Shown: one piece after another, positions 55,883-64,000 of the stretch | Position numbering within the stretch: the first letter of the stretch is position 1 | How the letters are laid out: every line of letters begins with the position of its first letter | From: Scatophagus argus | Lineage: Eukaryota; Chordata; Actinopteri; Scatophagidae | Assembly (NCBI RefSeq): GCF_020382885.2 | Contig: NC_058501.1 | Location: 11,160,001 to 11,224,000 of the forward strand | Direction: 5' to 3' | DNA: 64,000 nucleotides | Notes under the pieces: model-generated | What the model saw: only the letters and a program-made list of their open reading frames with translations | Told to the model about the DNA's origin: nothing | Database searches by the model: none | Program-made: the position numbers and the translations under genes

Positions 55883-56595
55883 CCCTGAGAAACATACACA
55901 AGTGCTCTTAAGGAATACATGAAAACAGACTTTAAAAAAGCGCTCCCCATTTCGTGTATGTTTACAACATCACCATTTTTTTGTTGCATAAGGGACAGGA
56001 AGTACCTTTTAACCTAGAGACAGCTAGTAAAAAACACTTTACATTCTTTCTCCATAGTGCAAGAAGGTTGTGCATGAATTAGGAGCATTGCATTTGGACC
56101 TGCGAGATTTTTGTCAAAAGAAATACTGCACATCTTTGAACCATAATACTAAATAATCTCACTGTTCTATGATGAAATAAATCAATGCTGGTGGTAGAAT
56201 TGACATCAACACTTAATGTACTGTTTGGAATCATCCTGCACCATGCAAGGTCAATGCTGACACAGAGTCAACTGTTTAGAATCGACAACCTAAAATTTGT
56301 GTAAAAAAAAAATGTCAACACCCTCCAATCACAGGTTTAAGGCCCAGCTCTCCCAGCCCCTGCCCATGAGTAGTTTGAAAAACAATGCTCATTTTCAAAT
56401 ATATCCTGATTGATACTTGTTTTTCTCAGACGTTTATACTATTTGTTTTTGCCAGGCCTCTGCTCTCTTGCCAACCCTCTACTTTTATGATGGCATGGCT
56501 CAAACTTGTGCTCTTGACAGCTGTACAAGCACCACTGGACTGCATTCTGATGACTACAGAGAGACACTCTTCCATAGACAGACAGACACACACAC

Positions 56596-56765
56596 ACACA
56601 CACACACAGTCGTATTTCCATCAATTTTGGGGACATTTTATAGACCCTTAACTGAACATAACCCAACCTAACCTTAACACAAGTGTTCACTCTAATATTT
56701 AATGACTGACTTTGTGGGGACTTGCGTTTGGCCCCTATAAGTAAGGCGGGTCCACACAACATGTA
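56596..56765 (+). repeat. Teleost interspersed repeat (TTGGGGACATTTTATAGACC type)
   Basis: After a CA tract comes TTTTGGGGACATTTTATAGA, a run related to AACCCAACCTAACCTTAAC, then TTTGTGGGGACTTGCGTTTGG and a GGTCCACACAACATGTAAAC end. This order (GGGGAC..., CCTAACC tract, GTGGGGAC, TCCACAC..TGTAAA) is a common teleost repeat. Class uncertain to me. Confidence 0.65.
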
Positions 56766-57699
56766 AACAGAGTTTTGAGTGGTGGTCTGTCTGTCACGCT
56801 GTCACAGTCACTCTGGTTGGTCTTTCCTAACATCCCGGGTCAGGTTGCAGGTGTAGGAGTCCATGTTACCTACAGTGGTTGCTCTGTGGAGTCTTGCTGC
56901 AGGGAGTGACGTAGCAGAATCTGAGCGCACAGTCATACTTTAAACTAGAATTAAGTCAACACCATTGTCTGACACTTTCTGTAACTCTCCGTCACTGACA
57001 ATCACAACCACTTTGTTGTGCAGAGGTGAAAAAGGAACCAGGGTTTGAGCTTCACATTATGCGGTCTTCATTCTGAGCATTCAAGAACATGAAAATCTGT
57101 AGCAGAACTTAAGAAAAAGAACCTCTCTCAAGTCAATTAGGAAAATAAAGTCAAAGGAATTGTTGACCTACAATTTGATGATCTAGGTGTAGTAAAGTCA
57201 ACCTTAATCCAGTCTCAGGTGACTTATCAAGTTGCTGAAAGAGTCTTGTGGTTAAAGTTGATACAGGTACAGACACATTAAATGACTGACCTGAAGTAAA
57301 CGGTTAGACTGTCTGGTTGGAGTTATTCATCTGAGAAATATGGTGCACAGGCTAGGAATTATGTTATAAACCTCAAACCTCAGGTCTTCTCATTGTTGAG
57401 ACTAGTTACACATACAAAAATCTCCTAAGAATTTGATGACTGAGGTTGCAGATGTCTGATGTTTGACACTATATTGACACAGGTTTTGACCTACAGTATG
57501 TTGGTCTAGGCTCTGATGTCATCTGTTCAGCATTGATACTGACAAACCTGATCCTCTGAAATTTTTGAGAAATTTTGTCCTATAAAGCGAGTATGTGGTA
57601 CCTGCTTGAAGGCTGAAAGGCACATTTCTCCTCCCCATAAAGGGATGATGTTTCTTCAACAAAATCAGTCATTTGTTTGACATGGAAGCAGTATGTTGG

Positions 57700-57790
57700 A
57701 AAGTAATGGTGTTGTGGTTGGGGTGATGGATGGACGTTTACATCTGTGTTAAACTCTGTTGACTTTGGTTCAATACCCAGCTCTTCCAGG
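57700..57790 (+). mobile_element. Possible tRNA-derived SINE fragment
   Basis: It has a B box of perfect consensus GGTTCRANNCC (GGTTCAATACC, 57767-57777), and about 50 bases before it a weak A-box-like TGGTTGGGGTG. The flanking TGATGGATGGACG and CCAGCTCT resemble teleost SINE heads. Weak evidence. Confidence 0.4.
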
Positions 57791-60291
57791 AAGTATTTGA
57801 CTGCAAGAAGTTTTCATTTTTAGGCAGGAGTTTGTCTTATTTAACCATGACCAATAGCTTTCCCCAACTTAAAATAAACTGTTTTGTTGCTAAACCTCAA
57901 CTTATACTTTATTGCTTTAACCTAATCCCAACCTCAACCAAAGTTGTTTTAACTGGTCACCATTATTACACCTGTTTGACATCAACGCTACGTGACAGGC
58001 AAAAAAATCAAGCGATTTATTCCAAATGATGTGCATCACGCTCATAGATCTGTGTTTCACTTCATGCTCGTGCCATGAAATCCAGAATCATTGTGTTCAA
58101 CTGACCCACTGAATGTCACCTCTGTAGTCATAATAGGAAAATTTTATCCACCTATCCAAATGAAGGGGGAAAAAAAAACCCAGAAACGTTTTTTTTCTTA
58201 TTGTGAATTCTAAAAACAGAGCACTTATGCCTCCACTTATGCCTTACCGTGTAAACCATTTGTACTCTGTACTGATTATAGATTATTTTTTCCATTTTAA
58301 AGAAATACTTCTTCCAACAGCTTGTCGAGTTGTTTAAAAGAAAATCTGCCGCGGCCACAAAACAAGCTTTGTTTATATCCATTTTGCGGTCTGCATTTCT
58401 CTTCAGTATTTTACTCCGTGGCACTTGATCAAACCAACTTTCTGGACACAGTTTTATCCTCTGAGCAAAACTTTTACACTCACGGAAAATTCTAAAGCGG
58501 CAGCAGTAGTGCTATATGTGTGCCTTGTCATGTCTTGAGAAAATATTGGGGTTTTTTTTGTTTTTTTATTTCCATTGTGTGTGTGCGTGTGTATTGCTAA
58601 GCACCTTGTTTCTTTACCAAACAGTGATTCCTGAGGTACAGCCCAGTAGTTTTGTCACACCTACCACGTTTCCTGGAGATTTTGACCGTTTATACTGTTC
58701 GGTTTCATCGTCTCAGGCTTGGAGCTGATAACTCTGACTGCCCAAAACAGTAAATGTAAAATAAACATACACCGCTGCATCTACCCATGCAAATGTGTGA
58801 GTGTGTGATTAAAATCTATGTAACATGCTGTACTGATGTGAAGTATGATTTGCTGTCATTTACATCAGTGGAGCCACAGCTTCCCGGAGAAAGTCCCCGG
58901 GGGGAAGTTTAATCAGGTTCCCCCCCTTCTATAAATGGATGCTGAATAATTTTCTTTTCTTTTATTGAAAGTGCCATCTATTTTTAGAAAGGAGTGGATA
59001 GGCGCCATTCTGTGTGTGGGAGTTTATCTTGAAAGGGGAGAGGTTATTATGAGACAGGTTAATAATGCACATTCATGGCAGACTGAACGACAGACCGACC
59101 AGAAGGCAGGCGGACACTCAGGTCGACAGACAGATAAATATACTGGAGACAGACATTCTTAGGACAACATAAACAGATTCAAGTGTCTCACTGAGCACGT
59201 GCAGTACTGAATGATAAACTAAACCACCATCATTATTACCTTTGGGCTCTAAGACCTGGCACTGAAATCACTGGCTTTGTTTTCACTGGTTCTACTGCAT
59301 CGGATTTAAAGCAGCCATTTGATGAGTATTTTATGAATTACTGTGATTTAACATCTTTAGAGTGTTTTTGTTGAGAAAAGCCACCCAATCTACATTTAAA
59401 ACAAAAAATAGATGTATAATACAAATTATCCCATAATTGTTCTCAGGAAAATTCAGTTTTAAGGCACAGTGGAGGCACTGCCAACATAAGACCCTGTTCC
59501 AGTAACTGGTTAAATATATCAGATCATTTTCTCCTCCTTGACAACAAACAGTGTTGCAATGTGTCTAATACTGTCAACACACACAGACACTACATTTATC
59601 CCCAGAAGAAATTTAGAAATCTTTTAATCAAATTCTGATCTCACTGAGATTACAAACCCCTCAAAATGTAAACTCTCAGGATTTAAGGTACTATTTTGAG
59701 TGAAGCGTGATTGCGCAAGCACCTTTATCTCACTCTCGGTGAAATGTTGCATTAGATAGGGAGCTGTAAGCCGCAAATTGTCGTGTGCAAGTAGCTGGCA
59801 ATGTTAAATAATATGAGTCAGATGGGTGTTGAGAAAACCACCTCTAGAGTCCTCACCGTTTCTCACGACTCCACCTTACAGCTTTGGATGTCACACTGTT
59901 TTTATAGCATACCTCACCCAGACCTCTGGTTGCACTTCAATATTAAAAATCTTTCCCGTTCTCCATGATTGACTTAAGCTTAAATTCCTCCTGTGTGTAT
60001 GTCTCAACTACACCTAAAAGTTTGGAAATAACCTCTGCGTAACACAAATAACACACGGACATCCCTCAACACTGAATCATTTCCTCCACTGATTTTACCT
60101 TAATGTTCAGCAAATACAGACAAGGCTAGAGCAATTAGATCCACAGTTCTTTTAATTACCAGCATGTCTACATAAGCATGTATGTGTATCTATCATGTGT
60201 TTTTGAAGTGGGTCATATTATCACACAATAACAAAAGGTCTACCCTGACTTACTTGAGTTTTGTGATGTAAAGTTTAGTGCTGAGATTCAT

Positions 60292-60390
60292 TCATTCATT
60301 CGTTTTCTATGCCGCATATCCGTCAGAGTCGTGGGGGAGCTGGAACCCATCCCAGCTAACTACAGACGAGAGGCAGTAGTACTGAGATTA
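60292..60390 (+). repeat. Fragment of the same interspersed repeat as at 32194-32475
   Basis: CATTCATTCGTTTTCTATGC, CGCATATCCGTCAGAGTCG, GGGGGAGCTGGAACCCATCC and ACAGACGAGAGGCAG correspond to the first third of the 32.2 kb copy. Truncated after GAGGCAG. Confidence 0.75.
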
Positions 60391-61429
60391 TATATCAAAT
60401 ATATATCAGTGTAGTATCTATATAATCAGCAAATATTTCTGTAGTTTTCTGCATTGTTATCTGCAAGGTCAGCATTTAAAAAATGTCTAATTCATTTTAT
60501 CATTGGGTGAAAATGTTGGTTTAGTATGTAAAAAAATGTAAACCTCTATACGCATGAATGGTGACATGGTCTCACTTTTAGGATACTGCTAACCGCTGAT
60601 GTTTACTTAACACCAGACAAAGCTGGCTGCCACAGACACAGACAGACTCTGGTGCTAATCCCCTTGTCAGCTGTTGGATAAGGTGATTAAAAGAACAAAC
60701 TGTGTCCTTTCATCCTTGTCTTGTATGAGCATGTGCTGATCATCTTTGGAGCCAGTTACTAGTCTATAGCAACATATGACTTAGTTATAGCTTAAATTTA
60801 GTATCAAAATAAGTAATACAAGCGAGATAATTTTATAATGTTTGTATCCTTGTCCCTGAGTGTTTTTGTTTGTGTCTAAGTTTTGTTCAGCACACAGAAT
60901 ATCTACTCATTTGAAACATTTGTTTCCTGTTTCTGGTTATTTGATTCAGCCAATTAGTCATTTTGGTCATTTTAAGAGTCCGCTAAACACAGCCCACGTA
61001 CATTTTGATGGAATAAACAGAAAATAACATGATGGAAAGCCTTCAATGTTGCTTTCATGTCATTGTGGACAAGGAGAATTCCCCTCTCTCTCCTGAACAC
61101 GCCGTGAAAGTGGTTTGTTTCCAGTTTAACAGCTTCCCAGTCTTCTACATCAGTGTCTTGGCAGCATGGCCTGTTCGTCTCCTGCTGAGTCTTTAGAGAG
61201 TGACTGAACGACTGATTTCAACATCAGTGTTTCACACACACCCCTACCCACACACATATACACACGGATACATATGCAAAACTACTTCTCACATTCTTAC
61301 TGCAAGGTGACTTTAGCTCACCTTTGAGTTTCCATCTGGAGTTGGTCTCATCTGTAAATAGCGGCGGTGAAAGAGGAGTCGAGATCTTAGTAGTAACACC
61401 ACACTGTAAAATACACTCCATTACAAGTA

Positions 61430-63125
61430 CCGTATTTTCCGCACTATAAGGCGCACCGCATTATAAGGCGCATAGGATAGAAGCTATAGCAGTGGCTCGG
61501 GTTGCGTTTTGCGTCCACTAGATGGAGCTGCGCTAAAGGGAATGTCAACAAAACAGTCAGATAAGTCAGTCAAACTTCACTCCCAAAATGAATAAACAGC
61601 TGTGTTATTATTTTTCCCGAGGTAATGTCGGCGACGTAGTATTTTCGCAACACAGTTTATCTTTTAACAACGGCAAGGTATAACAAGTAGTGCAACATTT
61701 TTAACACGTAGTGGACGAGAACTCCAACATGCCCGGCTCCGTCTCGTCAACGTCGTCATTATCCGAGTCAGTGTCGCTGCTGTTGTCTGGTAGTTCAGCG
61801 ATGATTCCAGCCTTCCTGAAAGCTCGGACCACAGTTGAGACTGATATATCAGCCCAGGCATTTACGATCCACTGGCAGATAGTGGCGTATGTCGTTCGGC
61901 GCTGTCTCCCTGTCTTAGTGAACGTGTGTTCGCCTTCCGTCATCCACTGCTCCCATGCAGTTCGCAGTCTCGCTTTGAACGCCCTGTTGACACCAATATC
62001 TAGCGGCTGGAGTTCTTTTGTCAATCCACCCGGAATGACGGCAAGCACTGAATTAGTGTGCTTCACTTGTTTTTTGACTCCATCAGTGATATGGGAGCGC
62101 ATGGAGTCGCAGATCAATAGGGACGGGGCTGTGTGGAAAAAGCCACCCGGTCTCTTGACGTAAATTTCTCTCAGCCACTCACTCATCTTTTCTTCATCCA
62201 TCCATCCCTTCGAGTTAGCCTTGATAACGACGCCGGCTGGAAAGTTTTCTTTCGGCAAGGTCTTCCTCTTGAAAATAACCATGGGTGGAAGTTTCTGGCC
62301 ATTAGCCTGGCAGGCGAGAACTACAGTGAATGACGACTTCTCATTCCCTGTGGTGCGAACATTCACCGTACGTGCTCCCGTTTTATCCACAGTGCGGTTC
62401 ACAGGAATATCAAAAGTGAGTGGAACCTCGTCCATGTTGATAATGTGGTCTGGCCGGATCTTTTTTTCAGCGATCTTGTCTTTGCAGTATGCGCGGAAAG
62501 TGGCCAGCTTTTCTTGATAGTCTTTCGGTAGTTGCTGCGAAACACTAGTGCGTGTGCGGATGGAGAGATTACGTCTTTTCATAAACCGATAACACCAGGA
62601 AGGACCGCCTCTAAATTCACTGATGTTAAGTTCGCGTGCTAGCACTGTTGCCTTCACTCGAATAGTGACTGTAGAGACACTTCTACTTGCTGCTCTCTGT
62701 TCAACAACCCACTGTTCGAGTTTGTCCTCTAACTGTGGCCATCTCGCTTTGTTCCCTCGGAAACTCTGTTTAGTCTTCTTTACCTGGCGCAGGTCATCTT
62801 GCTGCTTCCTCCACTTCCGCACCATTGACTCGTTAATGTTGAAGTGTCTCGCTGCTGCTCTGTTCCCATGTTTTACTGCATGACTGATAGCCTTCAGCTT
62901 GAACTCGGCGTTGTAAGCGTGTCTCTTGCAAGGAGCCATCTCGGGGTCTTCACACACACACAAATGGTGTTGTACTGGAATTCCTCTTCCCCGTACCGGC
63001 GCTTAAATCTGTTACTTCGGCCACGCCCCCTGACTACGGTAGCCACGATTGACCAATATTGATCCATAGATAAGACACATCGGATTATAAGGCGCACTGT
63101 CGGCTTTTGATACAAAGGCTTTTGC
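61430..63125 (-). mobile_element. pogo/Tigger-like DNA transposon (Tc1-mariner superfamily), right end missing
   Basis: The left end follows a TA (61428-61429) and starts CCGTATTTTCCGCACTATAA, with TATAAGGCGCA at 61445-61455 and again at 61462-61472. The right side has a third copy (63086-63096) followed by CTGTCGGCTTTTGATACAAA, but no inverted copy of the terminal sequence follows. As I recall the family, GCGCCTTATAGTGCGGAAAA and TACGG should come next. The element therefore seems truncated by about 30 bases at its right end, while the transposase frame inside is open. Confidence 0.85.
61701..62939 (-). CDS. Transposase of the pogo-like element, intact reading frame
   Basis: 412 aa from the ATG at 62939 (MAPCKRHAYNAEFKLKAI...). 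The frame is open to a further ATG at 62963 (420 aa). Numbering below uses the longer form. An N-terminal helix-turn-helix (about 17-55, AEFKLKAI…MVRKWRKQ) precedes a CENP-B/Tc5-type DNA-binding region (about 76-137, ending CYRFMKRRNLSIR) and a DDE_1 catalytic domain (about 170-330). Probable catalytic Asp are D178 (NMDEVPLTFD), D286 (LLICDSMRSH) and D322 (ELQPLDIGVN), with 35 residues between the last two. The tail is acidic (SDTDSDNDDVDETEP). No stop or frameshift is visible, so the copy is recent or selected. It inserts and excises DNA at TA sites; this copy lacks a right terminal repeat. Domestication is possible but not indicated. Confidence 0.9.
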   Translation of the reverse strand: MAPCKRHAYNAEFKLKAISHAVKHGNRAAARHFNINESMVRKWRKQQDDLRQVKKTKQSFRGNKARWPQLEDKLEQWVVEQRAASRSVSTVTIRVKATVLARELNISEFRGGPSWCYRFMKRRNLSIRTRTSVSQQLPKDYQEKLATFRAYCKDKIAEKKIRPDHIINMDEVPLTFDIPVNRTVDKTGARTVNVRTTGNEKSSFTVVLACQANGQKLPPMVIFKRKTLPKENFPAGVVIKANSKGWMDEEKMSEWLREIYVKRPGGFFHTAPSLLICDSMRSHITDGVKKQVKHTNSVLAVIPGGLTKELQPLDIGVNRAFKARLRTAWEQWMTEGEHTFTKTGRQRRTTYATICQWIVNAWADISVSTVVRAFRKAGIIAELPDNSSDTDSDNDDVDETEPGMLEFSSTTC

Positions 63126-64000
63126 AGTAAACTGCACTACAAAAGTTTGATTATTGATATTGACGCATCACCGTGAAAGCAGCAGATTTTAATGATGTGG
63201 TGCTCAGCTGTCTTTTATATACTGTTGGGTAGTGTAATCTGGAACAATATGTCACATTTTATAACTTGATTATCTGTTTTCTCCAGGTCTGTATGTAACA
63301 TATAATTCAGAAAAGTAACTGACAGCTATAATTTTCAAGTAAATGACACGGAGTCAAAAGATATTCTGACGTCAGCAGAAATTACAAAGCAGGTTGACTG
63401 GAAAATGGACCTGCTCAAGTAAATTACATCTCAGTGGTAAAGTACTAAAGTAAATATTCTTTCCACCACTGGTGAACGGGTGAGGACAATGTAATAAGAC
63501 TCTCTGATATCTGAATCTTATGTGAATTCTTTCTGGTAAACAGCAAGATCATTCTTCATTCATTGAAGGAACTAAAAGGGTTGATTTAAATTTATACCTG
63601 CTGCATGAGGCTAAATGACTGAGCGGAAGCAGCAGTGGTTGCTCTCCCCACTAACTAAAGGCAGCAGATAAACCCTGTTTTCCATAATTAATTCCTGGTG
63701 TTGTGGACAGTTATGTGAATGATACTCCAAGTTTGGGAGCAGTTCATTTCATCAAAGCTGTTATCACCTCACATAGAAGTTTTTGCTTCTTTGAAAATAC
63801 CACACTATCACAATTACTGGTCATTAAAGTTCACACTTGCTGACATTTGGACCTGCCTCAGGCTGTACCTGTTCATTTATTCAGTGTTATTATTATTATT
63901 ATTATTATGTTTGTTTGAACAACATGATTAATGAGGTTGTATCTCTCTCTGTATGGTCCCCACTTGATTCGACTATGAAGCTGTATCACAATTCTCGCAA
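63126..64000. other. Right flank, no gene seen
   Basis: AT-rich sequence with a TTA tract (63887-63908). No exon, RNA gene or further transposon sequence was recognised. Confidence 0.65.
63887..63908. repeat. (TTA)n microsatellite
   Basis: About seven uninterrupted TTA units. Confidence 0.95.

Larger units (their letters stand above)
55441..61429. other. Gene-poor region left of the pogo-like element
   Basis: About 6 kb with repeat fragments (56596-56765, 57700-57790, 60292-60390) and the hairpin pair. I looked for osteoprotegerin (TNFRSF11B), the mammalian neighbour on this side of COLEC10, and saw no exon. No gene recognised. Confidence 0.6.

Noticed and set aside
51262..61429. Osteoprotegerin (tnfrsf11b) exons expected next to colec10
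   Set aside because: No cysteine-rich TNFR repeats or death-domain-like sequence were found on either strand; the gene may lie beyond the window or elsewhere.
61711..62883. Plus-strand frames of 66-150 codons within the transposon
   Set aside because: They are shadows of the transposase gene on the opposite strand.

Overview
The window is nuclear DNA of a bony fish, most likely a percomorph teleost. The evidence is a set of spliced vertebrate genes with GT/AG introns, many CA/GT microsatellites, and interspersed repeats of kinds common in teleost genomes (a pogo/Tigger-like DNA transposon, decayed LINE fragments, tRNA-derived SINE heads). The species cannot be named from the sequence. All confidently recognised host genes lie on the minus strand, so transcription runs from high to low coordinates.

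Layout. (1) 1-26974: first three coding exons of mtss1 (I-BAR protein), at 26974-26903, 24915-24854 and 18895-18822. Everything left of 18822 is its third intron, which continues past the window edge. (2) 26975-29718: mtss1 5' flank and probable mal2 3' UTR. (3) 29719-34609: complete mal2 (four exons, 186 aa, MARVEL tetraspan protein), with a CpG-rich patch and a possible plus-strand exon in its first intron. (4) 34610-37272: intergenic, with a SINE head. (5) 37273-39139: a compact four-exon type II membrane C-type lectin gene (255 aa) whose whole lectin domain is in one exon. (6) 39626-39845: a three-copy minisatellite. (7) 40646-51261: complete colec10 (seven exons, 291 aa, secreted collectin) with a decayed LINE in intron 1. 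Its lectin domain keeps the four cysteines but lacks the EPN/EPS- and WND-type calcium/sugar motifs. (8) 51262-61429: about 10 kb with no recognisable gene, holding repeat fragments, a SINE-like sequence and two strong adjacent hairpins. (9) 61430-about 63125: a pogo-like DNA transposon with an intact DDE transposase reading frame but no right-hand terminal repeat. (10) The last 0.9 kb has no gene.

The genes do not form an operon or single pathway. colec10 and the lectin are candidate innate pattern-recognition proteins. mal2 (apical transcytosis) and mtss1 (membrane curvature and actin) act in epithelial membrane and cytoskeletal traffic. colec10 next to mal2 is the order known from mammals, whereas mtss1 directly beside mal2 is not. 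No prokaryote-type system, CRISPR array, tRNA gene or rRNA gene was seen. The points most worth following up are the motif-less CRD of colec10, the single-exon-CRD lectin, and the CpG-rich patch with a possible unannotated plus-strand exon in mal2 intron 1.
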